64,000 nucleotides of DNA from JAEYZS01 sp964469265 (GTDB lineage: Bacteria > Bdellovibrionota > Bdellovibrionia > Bdellovibrionales > JAEYZS01), in the NCBI GenBank assembly GCA_964469265.1, contig CAYXYF010000010.1, positions 6,680-70,679 on the forward strand. Reading direction: 5' to 3'. Of the stretch, positions 27,374 to 36,119 are shown piece after piece. How positions within the stretch are numbered: the first letter of the stretch is position 1; the number at the start of each line of letters is the position of its first letter. The notes beneath the pieces were generated by a model. The model did not search any database, was not told the DNA's origin, and worked only from the letters and a program-made list of their open reading frames with translations. Position numbers and translations under genes: made by a program.

Positions 27374-28642
27374 ATGAGATTTCAATCTAAATCAACAATC
27401 CACGGCAGTCCGAAGTTGCCAGGTGATAAATCGATATCCCATCGATGTTTGATTATGGCTTCGCTGGCTCAGGGGAAATCCACATTCAAAAATTTATCGC
27501 AAGCTGAAGATGTTCTTTCGACGCAAAAACTTTTAATGGACCTTGGCGTAGAAATCATTAGCTCTGGCCAAGACGTTCAAGTGTTTTCAAATGGCACTTA
27601 TCTGAACCCCAAAAAAACTCTAGACTGCGGCAACGCGGGCACCTTAATGAGACTTATGATGGGAGTACTTTGCGGAAAAAAAATTTCTGCAACTCTTGTA
27701 GGAGATGAATCTCTATCTGCGCGCCCTATGAAAAGAGTTTCAGAGCCGCTTCTTAAGATGGGAGCAGCTCTTAAGTTAGAAAACAATGAGTTTTCGCCCG
27801 TACAAATTGAACCATCTGAGTTAACCGCCACATCCTATGAGCTTCAGGTGCCATCGGCTCAAGTGAAATCTGCAATCCTCTTTGCAGCGCTAAACGCAGT
27901 CGGGGAAACTCGACTGACGGGAAAAATTCAATCCCGCGATCATACGGAACGGCTTTTAAAACTCTTTGGTGTGGATCTTAAAGTCTCAAACGAAGAAATA
28001 TTAATTTCTGGAAATCAAAGCTTAAAACCTATTCATTACACTGTTCCAAAAGATATTTCAGCGGCAAGTTTTTGGATCGCAGCCACACTCTTATCTAAAA
28101 GCGGCGAGAGCCTACTACGTGAGGTTGGAGTAAACCCCACACGCACAGGTTTTGTCGACGTGTTAAAGTCTGCGGGCGCTGATATAAAGATCGATGTCAC
28201 TATCGATAGCCCAGAACCCATGGCCGACATTAGAGCCAAGAACTCTCGACTATCGGGCTTTCATATTCGATCACATCAAATCGCGACATTGGTAGATGAA
28301 GTTCCATTACTTGCATTGATTGCAACTCAGTGTGAAGGAGATACAATCATTGAAGGTGTCGAAGAACTCCGATACAAAGAAACAGATAGAGTCCAGGCGA
28401 CCGTTGAAGCCATAGAAGCTTTAGGTGGAGTTGTGGAAGTGCGCGGAAAAGATCTTTATATTCGGGGCAGACAGACGTTGCGTGGCGGCCGAGTGAATTC
28501 TTATGGTGATCATCGGATTGCAATGATGGCAGCAGTTGCACGTTATTGCGTGACAAGTTCTGTCGAGGTTTCAAATATAGATTGCGTGAGAATTTCTGAT
28601 CCGTATTTTATTCAAAACATGCATGAACTGGAGATGCAGTGA
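27374..28642 (+). CDS. aroA: 3-phosphoshikimate 1-carboxyvinyltransferase (EPSP synthase)
   Basis: A 422-residue EPSP synthase that transfers the enolpyruvyl group of PEP to shikimate 3-phosphate. It has LPGDKSISHRCLIMASLAQG, CGNAGTLMRLMMGVLCG and ELRYKETDR, the last two being active-site segments of the family. Its length is normal. A GAAGAGG ribosome site precedes the ATG, and its TGA overlaps the GTG of aroE by 4 bp. Confidence 0.95.
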   Translation: MRFQSKSTIHGSPKLPGDKSISHRCLIMASLAQGKSTFKNLSQAEDVLSTQKLLMDLGVEIISSGQDVQVFSNGTYLNPKKTLDCGNAGTLMRLMMGVLCGKKISATLVGDESLSARPMKRVSEPLLKMGAALKLENNEFSPVQIEPSELTATSYELQVPSAQVKSAILFAALNAVGETRLTGKIQSRDHTERLLKLFGVDLKVSNEEILISGNQSLKPIHYTVPKDISAASFWIAATLLSKSGESLLREVGVNPTRTGFVDVLKSAGADIKIDVTIDSPEPMADIRAKNSRLSGFHIRSHQIATLVDEVPLLALIATQCEGDTIIEGVEELRYKETDRVQATVEAIEALGGVVEVRGKDLYIRGRQTLRGGRVNSYGDHRIAMMAAVARYCVTSSVEVSNIDCVRISDPYFIQNMHELEMQ

Positions 28643-29424
28643 AAAAATTTGGTGTTCTGGGTTACCCAGTAAAACATTCGAAATCACCAATTATCTTTAC
28701 TTATCTAAAAAATAAGTTCGACTTAAATTTTAATTATTATTCACTTGAAATTTCACCAGACGAATTTAATCAGTCACTTGATATGTTAATGAGCTTTGAT
28801 GGGCTTAATGTGACATCCCCTTACAAAAAATCAGTTTTGGACTACTGTGAAGCACAATCCCCTGAAGTTCAATCTCTTCAGGCTGCAAACGTTTTAGTCA
28901 AAAGCCAAACAGACTTTTATGCGCACAATACGGATGTCTATGGATTTATAGAAAGTTTAAATGAATTTCACCTTAAGGGTAGGTCTGCTCTGGTTTTTGG
29001 CTCCTCGGGCGGGGCGCGTGCAGTAGCATTAGCGCTTTCTCAAATGGGAGTTGAAGACATTTCTATCAAAGCTCGACGATATGATGAGCTTGCAGACCTT
29101 TCATTTAAAGAATTTAATATTAACGAGTGTGAGCCTGATATTGTTATTAATGCAACGACCATTGGCTTTGGACAAGAAAATTTAGCTCAAGACCACCATC
29201 AATTTTTTGATGCGAACTATTCAAAAACTCAACTTGCCTATGATTTAATTTATAACCCGCTTGAAACTCCGTTTTGTCGGTTTGCAAAGGAAAAAGAAAT
29301 TCCGCACACCAAGAACGGACTGGATATGTTAATTTATCAAGCGCTAAAAACTTTTGAAATTTGGTTTGATATCAAAGTGGATAAAACAAGACTGCTGGTC
29401 CCTGAAATTAAGGAGATACTATGA
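28639..29424 (+). CDS. aroE: Shikimate dehydrogenase
   Basis: AroE reduces 3-dehydroshikimate with NADPH. The 261-residue protein contains the substrate stretch HSKSPIIFTYL, NVTSPYKKSV (with the catalytic Lys), NTDVYGF and the glycine-rich NADP region FGSSGGARAVALAL. It starts with GTG overlapping the aroA stop (GTGA) and ends overlapping the aroC ATG, so it is translationally coupled on both sides. Confidence 0.93.
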   Translation: MKKFGVLGYPVKHSKSPIIFTYLKNKFDLNFNYYSLEISPDEFNQSLDMLMSFDGLNVTSPYKKSVLDYCEAQSPEVQSLQAANVLVKSQTDFYAHNTDVYGFIESLNEFHLKGRSALVFGSSGGARAVALALSQMGVEDISIKARRYDELADLSFKEFNINECEPDIVINATTIGFGQENLAQDHHQFFDANYSKTQLAYDLIYNPLETPFCRFAKEKEIPHTKNGLDMLIYQALKTFEIWFDIKVDKTRLLVPEIKEIL

Positions 29425-30584
29425 GATATTTAACCGCAGGCGAATCTCACGGAAAAGCTCTTGTTGGCATCCTAGAGGGTTGTCCTTCACAACTTGAGAT
29501 CAGTGTTTCAGAAATAAAAGCGCAAATGTTTCGACGAAAACTCGGATACGGACGCGGCGACAGACAAAAAATTGAGACAGAGGAATTAGAAATTCTCTCA
29601 GGAGTTCGTTTTGGTAAAACTCTTGGCTCACCTATAGCTATTATGATCGAAAACAAGGACTGGATGAATTGGCAAAAGACCATGGCCGTGGAAGGGCCTG
29701 AGGTTTCTGATCGCGAAGTGGAAGTTCCAAGACCTGGGCACGCAGATTATGTTGGTGCCATAAAGTATGATCACTCAGATATGAGAAATGTGTTAGAGCG
29801 GGCCTCTGCCCGGGAGACTGCCATGAGAGTGGCCATTGCAAGTATTGCGCGTAAGTTCTTATCCGAGCTTAATATTCATGTTTTGAGTCGTGTCGTACAG
29901 ATCGGAAACGTCAAAGATACTTCGACGTGGAATCTCTCTGAGAGCTTCGACCGTATTGATAACAGTCCTGTCCGTGCTACTGATGAGAACGCTACAAAAG
30001 CTATGGTCGAGCATATTGATCAAAGCGCACAGGAAGGCAATACTCTTGGAGGGGTATTTGAAGTTGTTGCAACAGGTTTACCGATCGGACTTGGAAGTTA
30101 TTCGCAGTGGGATCGTAGAATCGAGGGAGAAATTGCAAAAGCATTTATGAGTTTAAATGCCATAAAGGGTGTCGAAGTTGGAGAGGGCTTTGTATCTGGA
30201 ACGGTAAAAGGCTCTGAAGCCCACGACGAAATCATTTTAAATGAAAACAAAAATGGAATCGCATATAAGACCAACCGCACAGGCGGTATCACGGGTGGAA
30301 TGACTACAGGACAGCCGCTTTTAGTGAGAGCCGCTATGAAACCGCTTTCAACCCTCAAAAAACCTTTGCAATCCGTTTTACTCAAGGAGCAAAAACCTTC
30401 TTCAGCACATTTTGAAAGATCCGATGTGTGTGCAGTTCCTGCAGCTGCCGTCATTGGTGAGTCATTATTGTGTTTAACTCTTATGGAAGAAGTGCTTGAA
30501 AAATTTGGCGGTGATTCTATGAATGAGATTAAAAAAAGATATGGAGAATGGATTGAAGTCGAAAGCCGTAGATTCCAAAAATAA
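29421..30584 (+). CDS. aroC: Chorismate synthase
   Basis: A 387-residue chorismate synthase that converts EPSP to chorismate using reduced FMN. The start YLTAGESHGKALVGILEGCP and the signature GHADYVGAIKYDHSDMRNVLERASARETA (given in part) are diagnostic. Its ATG overlaps the aroE stop by 4 bp. The last residues overlap the start of aroK. Confidence 0.95.
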   Translation: MRYLTAGESHGKALVGILEGCPSQLEISVSEIKAQMFRRKLGYGRGDRQKIETEELEILSGVRFGKTLGSPIAIMIENKDWMNWQKTMAVEGPEVSDREVEVPRPGHADYVGAIKYDHSDMRNVLERASARETAMRVAIASIARKFLSELNIHVLSRVVQIGNVKDTSTWNLSESFDRIDNSPVRATDENATKAMVEHIDQSAQEGNTLGGVFEVVATGLPIGLGSYSQWDRRIEGEIAKAFMSLNAIKGVEVGEGFVSGTVKGSEAHDEIILNENKNGIAYKTNRTGGITGGMTTGQPLLVRAAMKPLSTLKKPLQSVLLKEQKPSSAHFERSDVCAVPAAAVIGESLLCLTLMEEVLEKFGGDSMNEIKKRYGEWIEVESRRFQK

Positions 30585-31074
30585 AAATATCTTTCTAACG
30601 GGTTTTATGGGCTGTGGAAAAACCACCGTCGGAAAGGCGTTGGGAAATCTACTCCAAAAAGAGTTTTATGATCTTGATCATTTCATTCAGGTGTCTGTGG
30701 GCGAGTCTGTTTCCGATATCATTAATAATCGAGGAATTGAGTATTTCAGGCAGGTGGAATCTGAGGTGTTGCATGACATCTCTAAAAAACAGGGTGCTGT
30801 CATCGCCCTCGGTGGCGGAAGTTTGATGGATTCCAAAAATCAAACGGCTGTGAAGCAATCAGGTATTTTGGTGTATCTTATGGCCGATGAAATGACACTC
30901 ATGAAAAGACTTGAGGGTTCTTATCAAAGACCGCTACTTCAGCTCGATTCCTATGAGAACTTACTCAGTGAAAGAAACAAAGGCTATATGAGCGCTGAAC
31001 TTATAATTAGAACTGATGCGATAAAGCCTGAAGATCTCGCTCGTATGATTCAGTCTGAAGTTGTGAACCTATGA
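30541..31074 (+). CDS. aroK: Shikimate kinase
   Basis: Shikimate kinase makes shikimate 3-phosphate from ATP and shikimate. The P-loop GFMGCGKTT, the DLDHFIQ stretch and GGGSLM are visible. The start is uncertain: ATG 30541, ATG 30523, or TTG 30553 (preceded by GGAG at 30543-30546) are all possible, and all lie within the aroC 3' end. The TTG start would put the P-loop nearest the usual distance from the N-terminus. The stop overlaps the aroB ATG by 4 bp. Confidence 0.88.
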   Translation: MENGLKSKAVDSKNKNIFLTGFMGCGKTTVGKALGNLLQKEFYDLDHFIQVSVGESVSDIINNRGIEYFRQVESEVLHDISKKQGAVIALGGGSLMDSKNQTAVKQSGILVYLMADEMTLMKRLEGSYQRPLLQLDSYENLLSERNKGYMSAELIIRTDAIKPEDLARMIQSEVVNL

Positions 31075-32108
31075 AGTCTTTTAAGAACGGTAACATAATA
31101 TTTGGATCTGCGCAGAACCTGAGCTCTTATTCACACGCTGTTATGATTTATGATAAAGCGCTTACGCAATATAAAAACGAACTTATAAAAAAAACAAAAT
31201 TAAAAAAAGAAAACGTCACCTTGGTTCCTCTGAAAGCCACTGAAGAAAGTAAATCTTTAAAGCAGGCCCAGAAGATCTTTGAACTTTTGGCAAAATCCAA
31301 CGTGGATAAAAAATCTGTTATCATCGGTCTTGGCGGTGGCGTGATCGGAGATATTGCAGGATTCATAGCCTCAACCTATTTGCGCGGATTAAGCTACGTA
31401 GCGATACCAACAACGATTTTATCTCAGGTGGATTCAAGTATTGGCGGCAAAAACGGCGTTAATCTTAGTGCTGGTAAAAATTTGATAGGCACAATCACGC
31501 AACCTACTATGGTTATTATAAATCATAACTACATAAAGACCCTGCCAGAGCGGGAGTTAATCAGCGGTTTAGGTGAGATATTAAAGTACTCGTTACTCAC
31601 ACCAAAAATTAAATTTCCAGTTTTTAAAGAGGTTTCTCAAACTCGCTTTTTAAAAACTATCAAGGCGCTAACACCACTATGTGTAGAATACAAAATGTCT
31701 TTAGTTCAAAAAGACGAGTTTGATGTCAAAGGAATTAGGCAGCGGTTAAACCTTGGCCATACGTTTGGACACGCCTTAGAGTCACTTACGGAATACAAAA
31801 GATATAAGCATGGAGAGGCTGTTATTTGGGGTATTAAGTTTGCGTGCATTGTGTCCTACACGAAAGGGCTTTTAAGTTTTTCAGATTTTCGGACGGTAAT
31901 GAATCTTGCTAATAAACTTCCTGTGCCAGCATTGCCGAAAAATTTAAGTGCATTAAAATGTTACAAGCTTGCTTTGAAAGATAAAAAATCTGAAAACCTG
32001 AATGTCCGCATGGTTTTATTAAAAGCTCCTGGACGAACGCTCACCAACCAATCGGTGAGCCAAGCGGAGTTTATGGAAGCTGTAAAGCTTATAAAGGATT
32101 TCTCATGA
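31071..32108 (+). CDS. aroB: 3-dehydroquinate synthase
   Basis: A 345-residue enzyme that makes 3-dehydroquinate from DAHP using NAD and a divalent metal. Conserved segments GGGVIGDIAGF, IPTTILSQVDSSIGGKNGVN, GLGEILKYSLL and LGHTFGHALES (with metal-binding His residues) are present. It overlaps aroK by 4 bp and aroQ by 4 bp. Confidence 0.93.
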   Translation: MKSFKNGNIIFGSAQNLSSYSHAVMIYDKALTQYKNELIKKTKLKKENVTLVPLKATEESKSLKQAQKIFELLAKSNVDKKSVIIGLGGGVIGDIAGFIASTYLRGLSYVAIPTTILSQVDSSIGGKNGVNLSAGKNLIGTITQPTMVIINHNYIKTLPERELISGLGEILKYSLLTPKIKFPVFKEVSQTRFLKTIKALTPLCVEYKMSLVQKDEFDVKGIRQRLNLGHTFGHALESLTEYKRYKHGEAVIWGIKFACIVSYTKGLLSFSDFRTVMNLANKLPVPALPKNLSALKCYKLALKDKKSENLNVRMVLLKAPGRTLTNQSVSQAEFMEAVKLIKDFS

Positions 32109-32536
32109 GAAAGATATTGGTTATCCATGGTCCAAATATGAATCTACTTGGTGAACGAGAGCCCGAGATCTATGGGCGAACGACACTAGATGAGCTTAAC
32201 GAAATCCTAGAGGACGCTGCCGATGCCAAAGCTAAGCTTATATTTTTTCAATCTAACCACGAGGGCGCTTTAATTGATTGTCTTCATAACCACCGCAAAA
32301 CGGTTGATGCGGTTGTCATTAACCCAGGTGGGTTTACACACACATCGGTGGCTTTACGTGATGCGATTTCTGCTGTGAATTTGCCAACGGTTGAGGTTCA
32401 TCTTACAGATATTTATAAGCGTGAAGATTTTAGAAAAGTTTCTATTATCAAAGGCGTATGTCTTGCTCAATTTGTAGGCGAGGGGACGCAGTCCTATGTG
32501 AACGCTCTCAAAATGATTTTATCTACATTTTCTTAA
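32105..32536 (+). CDS. aroQ: 3-dehydroquinate dehydratase, type II
   Basis: A 143-residue type II dehydroquinase. The motif GPNMNLLGEREPEIYG carries the catalytic Tyr and Arg region; NPGGFTHTSVALRDAI and VEVHLTDIYKREDF are further family segments, the first including the catalytic His. Its ATG overlaps the aroB stop by 4 bp, and it ends the seven-gene aro run. About 100 bp without a gene follows. Confidence 0.93.
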   Translation: MRKILVIHGPNMNLLGEREPEIYGRTTLDELNEILEDAADAKAKLIFFQSNHEGALIDCLHNHRKTVDAVVINPGGFTHTSVALRDAISAVNLPTVEVHLTDIYKREDFRKVSIIKGVCLAQFVGEGTQSYVNALKMILSTFS

Positions 32537-32635
32537 GCTGTATTCGTTACTTACTTTTATGTTGGTCTTTGTAGTTTTGTTCGCAAGTGAGCGGGCACCT
32601 TGTGGTAGTATGGGAGTTTACGCCATAAGTGACCC

Positions 32636-33820
32636 ATGGTTTTGTTCATCGTTTTAATCTTGGTATTTTCTGTTGAGCTTCACGCACGACCAGAATATGC
32701 CGTCCGTCACGGCGTTGTTAGCTGCACAGCTTGTCACGCAAGTCCTACAGGCGGCGGTATCAGAAATCCCTACGGCAAACAGTATGGGACTCACGGTTTT
32801 AAAATTTCAAAAGCTTCTGATAAGGCCAAGTGGTTTCAAGTCGATTACCGATCAGAGGCATTTCAATCTAAAAATACCGCCACTCGAAAAGGTCTTTTTA
32901 CAATGACTACGATTCCTTCGGCAAATATTCCAATTCAAGCCGTTGATGAGGATTTGCCTTCCATGAACTTTGTTATGAGTTATGGGTTGGGTCGGTTAGA
33001 TACCGCTTTAGGCAACGCTTATGTTTTGTATAACTTAAAAGATGATTATGGATATGATTGGAAAGAGCATATTTCTGTCGGACGATTTAATCGTCCTTTT
33101 GGTTTAATGACCGACGAGCACAGAAACTTTACTAAACTTTCAGTTCCAAGTTCCACTCGCGATTATGAAACAGGTGTGATGTTGAGCGGAACGCCATCGT
33201 TGAGTTTCCATTACGATATTGCAGCAACAAATGGTTTGCAGGGGGATATGCCCTCCGTGAATGATTCACCGTGGGCGCTGTATGCCAACACACGTTTTAT
33301 TCCACATCTTGGGCCTATGATGATAGGTGCAAGTTATGCAAAGCACGGAACAAGCAGCGTTGAAGTAAGACCTGAGGCCATAAACTTCTATGCACTTTTT
33401 AGTGTTCAGAAGATTAAACCATCGTGGCCTTTAGTATTTATTGCAGAAGTGCAATCCGCTCGGGGTTGGAATAATTCATCGATCAACTCAAATATGTCTC
33501 ATTTTTTCTCCAGTACTTTTGCGCCTTGGCAAAACTCGGTCCGAGACACAAGATCACAAACTCTAATGGGAGAAGTGGATTGGTACTTTAATCGCCATTG
33601 GATCGGGTTGTATCGGTATGAGCAGTATACACCAGACTCCGATTTTACTGGAGATCGGTTTGTACGGCATACCTATGGGCTAAGGTGGATTATGAACGCG
33701 CATTCTAATTTGATCGCAAGATATGAGAGAGGTTATTCAACAAGGCCAGGAGTGACGGAAGAAGGTGATGTTCGCACAGTCGGAGATACTTCCTTTTTAA
33801 TGCTTCATCTATGGCTCTAA
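32636..33820 (+). CDS. Heme c-bearing outer membrane barrel-like protein
   Basis: A 394-residue protein with a signal peptide (cleaved near ELHA|RPEY), then one CxxCH heme-binding motif (CTACH) in the stretch SCTACHASPTGGGIRNPYGKQYG, then a long beta-rich region with alternating aromatic strands. The C-terminus is LMLHLWL, similar to the aromatic end recognised by the barrel-assembly machinery. I infer a monoheme outer membrane porin-like protein. The CxxCH...NPYG segment recurs in proteins of this type in other bacteria. It leads a cluster of three c-type heme genes and may move electrons across the outer membrane. Confidence 0.65.
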   Translation: MVLFIVLILVFSVELHARPEYAVRHGVVSCTACHASPTGGGIRNPYGKQYGTHGFKISKASDKAKWFQVDYRSEAFQSKNTATRKGLFTMTTIPSANIPIQAVDEDLPSMNFVMSYGLGRLDTALGNAYVLYNLKDDYGYDWKEHISVGRFNRPFGLMTDEHRNFTKLSVPSSTRDYETGVMLSGTPSLSFHYDIAATNGLQGDMPSVNDSPWALYANTRFIPHLGPMMIGASYAKHGTSSVEVRPEAINFYALFSVQKIKPSWPLVFIAEVQSARGWNNSSINSNMSHFFSSTFAPWQNSVRDTRSQTLMGEVDWYFNRHWIGLYRYEQYTPDSDFTGDRFVRHTYGLRWIMNAHSNLIARYERGYSTRPGVTEEGDVRTVGDTSFLMLHLWL

Positions 33821-33840
33821 AAGATGGCTACGAGGTATTT

Positions 33841-34134
33841 ATGAAATATTTTATTATTCTGCTTTATTCCATTTTATTTATTTGGTCATCCTATGTTTCA
33901 GCCGCCGAGTTTGAAAGGTTAGTGACATCTTGTAATGTCTGTCATGGTGAAGGCGGAGTGAGCATAAATGATTTGTGGCCTAACTTGCGTGGTCAGAAAA
34001 AATCTTACTTTATAAAACAAATGAAAGATTACCAGTCGGGCTTAAGAAAAGATCCACTGATGTCACCACAGGCAATGAACTTAACTGATGAGCAAATAGA
34101 AAAGTTAGCGGAATATTTTTCTAAATTAGAATAG
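33841..34134 (+). CDS. Class I c-type cytochrome (monoheme)
   Basis: A small periplasmic cytochrome c of 97 residues. I chose ATG 33841, which opens into a signal peptide (KYFIILLYSILFIWSSYVSAA) and is preceded by GAGG; the frame also runs back to 33811, overlapping the previous gene. The heme site is CNVCH; a likely axial Met is in DPLMSPQAM. It resembles the cytochrome c553/c554 group (HGEGG...LRGQ). It lies 20 bp after the barrel gene and 8 bp before the lipoprotein cytochrome. Confidence 0.88.
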   Translation: MKYFIILLYSILFIWSSYVSAAEFERLVTSCNVCHGEGGVSINDLWPNLRGQKKSYFIKQMKDYQSGLRKDPLMSPQAMNLTDEQIEKLAEYFSKLE

Positions 34135-34142
34135 GGATATGA

Positions 34143-35114
34143 ATGAATCTTCGGTTTGCAGTGATAGTATGTATGAGTATGTTGCTTCTCCAGTGTGGTG
34201 GAGGAGAACATAAACCCGTCACCGAAGAACCTCGTCCGACGGTCGGACAAACATCACAGCCACAACAACCTCAAACAGGGCCCCCCAGCGGGGACGGAGC
34301 ACCAGCTTACACAGGCCCCACCTTTGAAGACGTAAAACCAGTCTTTGAATCCAAATGCCAAGCCTGCCATGTGCGGGGAAGTGGTCTTCCCGTATGGACA
34401 AACTATGTGGACGCGTTTTCAAAAAGTGGCCGAATCCACGACCGAACCCTCGTTAAAAAAGATATGCCACCCGCAGGAACCCCTCAGTTGAGCGCAGAGG
34501 AGTTAGCACTCATAGATGAATGGATAGAAAATGGCTCCCCCGAAACACCCCAAATCATCGCCCACTCGGGGGACGGAGCCCAAAATCAAGACCAAGTTAG
34601 CCCTCCAATCCAAGGAGCAGTCGATGGGAGAGCAGTCGAAGGGGACGGAGCAACCACTATGAGTGCTCCGTCCCCCGTTGTGCTTCCAGAGGAGCTTACG
34701 GGCACGAAAATTTATTGCCGAAACTCGGAAAAACATCCGACGGGTGGAGTTGCAAAAAATAGGTATTTTTCAGCTATTCTCGGAGAGGATTTACTGAGCT
34801 CGCGAGTTTATTCGACAACGGTTCACCTTGATCTTTTTGGAAGAATTCAGACAACAGAAAATATTGGATATTTAAAATCTCTTGATCGAACCACCATGGA
34901 GATTTGTCATTCCGCGGTTTTAGATTATTACCGTTGTGCTATTTCGAAAAAAATTGTTCGCATAGATTACGGCGAAGTCAGCATCGATTGTGGGTTTCCT
35001 CATAATTCGACGACATTAAGTATTCGTGTGTGGGGTGGGCGTGGAATTGTGCAGTGTCATGGTCCAGATGTACATACGGAAGCCGAATACAGAAATTGCC
35101 GAATCACCGAGTAA
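34143..35114 (+). CDS. Lipoprotein cytochrome c with repeat-derived linkers
   Basis: A 323-residue predicted lipoprotein: MNLRFAVIVCMSMLLLQC ends in a lipobox, with Cys18. A small heme domain (about 58-135) carries CQACH (72-76) and DMPPAGTPQLSAEELALIDEWIENG, as in PSCyt-type cytochromes. Pro/Gly-rich linkers flank it on both sides (about 28-57 and 135-182), with GDGA three times and APSP once. All of these are encoded by the same DNA repeat. The C-terminal domain (about 183-323) has six cysteines and is unrecognised. It follows the monoheme cytochrome by 8 bp. Confidence 0.72.
   Translation: MNLRFAVIVCMSMLLLQCGGGEHKPVTEEPRPTVGQTSQPQQPQTGPPSGDGAPAYTGPTFEDVKPVFESKCQACHVRGSGLPVWTNYVDAFSKSGRIHDRTLVKKDMPPAGTPQLSAEELALIDEWIENGSPETPQIIAHSGDGAQNQDQVSPPIQGAVDGRAVEGDGATTMSAPSPVVLPEELTGTKIYCRNSEKHPTGGVAKNRYFSAILGEDLLSSRVYSTTVHLDLFGRIQTTENIGYLKSLDRTTMEICHSAVLDYYRCAISKKIVRIDYGEVSIDCGFPHNSTTLSIRVWGGRGIVQCHGPDVHTEAEYRNCRITE
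34290..34676 (+). repeat. Four copies of a GGGGACGGAGC repeat inside a coding region
   Basis: GGGGACGGAGC occurs at 34290-34300, 34569-34579 and 34641-34651, each in the same reading frame (encoding GDGA). One inverted copy is at 34664-34676. The last two form a perfect 12-bp inverted repeat (34641-34652 and 34664-34675) with an 11-base loop. They lie in the linkers on either side of the heme domain. The copies look like inserted repetitive DNA, an inference. Confidence 0.7.
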
Positions 35115-35235
35115 AATACTTAGTACAGTATCAATTATTGCCTAATACCTTTTAATAGTTTTGTTAGACCTTTGTACCTCCTGGTCTCTTGCACTCATCT
35201 CTCTGTGATAATCTTGATGGATACTAGGAGGGGAG

Positions 35236-36045
35236 ATGAAACTATTTTTACTATCATGTGTAGTGCTCGTTTCTATGACGGGCTGTCTGAGTGGGTTGGT
35301 ATCAAGTACTTTATATCAGTACAGTCGAGCCAACAACGACGCTAAAGTCCCAGAGGACCCTCCAGCTCCGATGAAAAAAATGGACCTAGTCGATGAAGAC
35401 GGCAATCGCACGGTGGGATGGTACTATGAGTACTCACAAACCGCTCCGACGGTGATTTACTTTCATGGAAATGCATCTAACATAAAAAGTAATTACGACG
35501 GAATCGGAGAGCTTCTTCAAAGCTTTAAAATAAACTATGTTATATTTGATTATCCGAAGTACGGTTTGAGCACTGGTGATCTTAATCAAAGTACTGTCAT
35601 TAAGGGTGCACAGGCTGTCTTTGACTATATGAAGGCGAAGTTTCCGCGTTCTAAATTTATCCTGTGGGGCCGCTCACTCGGCTGCGCTCCCGCAACCCTT
35701 ATAGCGAAGAACAATCAAGACGCTATCTCAAAATTAATTTTAATTTCGCCTTGGGACGCGTTTTGGAAGATGGTTCAGTACCGTTCAAATATGTCTGAGA
35801 AGAGCTGTCGTAAAGCGACAAGAGGAAATGAATGGGAAACAGAAGTTCATGCCCAAAGTATTACAAAGCCTGTTTTGATTTATCATGGAACAGAAGACAA
35901 TGTGGTGCCTTGGAAAATGGGTAAAAACTTATCGACCCAGTTTGCAAGCAGCCAAGTTAATTTTGTCTCTATTGAAGGAGCTGATCACAATAATCTACTC
36001 ACCCTCGAGGATTGGGAAGATATAAGGCGGTTTATAGTGCACTAA
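35236..36045 (+). CDS. Lipoprotein alpha/beta hydrolase (esterase-like)
   Basis: A 269-residue predicted lipoprotein with lipobox MTGC at Cys17. The mature protein has the alpha/beta hydrolase fold: oxyanion region VIYFHGNASN, nucleophile elbow GRSLGCA, Asp in EDNVVPW, and His in GADHNN. It resembles the ABHD13/17-type serine hydrolases. The substrate is unknown, perhaps an acyl ester in the envelope. A GGAGGGGAG ribosome site precedes the ATG. A bidirectional terminator follows. Confidence 0.8.
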   Translation: MKLFLLSCVVLVSMTGCLSGLVSSTLYQYSRANNDAKVPEDPPAPMKKMDLVDEDGNRTVGWYYEYSQTAPTVIYFHGNASNIKSNYDGIGELLQSFKINYVIFDYPKYGLSTGDLNQSTVIKGAQAVFDYMKAKFPRSKFILWGRSLGCAPATLIAKNNQDAISKLILISPWDAFWKMVQYRSNMSEKSCRKATRGNEWETEVHAQSITKPVLIYHGTEDNVVPWKMGKNLSTQFASSQVNFVSIEGADHNNLLTLEDWEDIRRFIVH

Positions 36046-36060
36046 GAAACGACAACAGTT

Positions 36061-36107
36061 CAAATAAAAAAAAGCTCATGACTTCTCATGAGCTTTTTTT
36101 ATTTGTA
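36061..36107. terminator. Bidirectional rho-independent terminator
   Basis: A run of A, then AGCTCATGA, a short CTTC loop, TCATGAGCT and a run of T form a symmetric hairpin. Reading from either strand gives a stem followed by a U-tract. It serves the esterase gene (plus) and the secreted protein gene (minus), whose ends face each other. Confidence 0.88.
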
Positions 36108-36119
36108 TGGTGAGATAGA

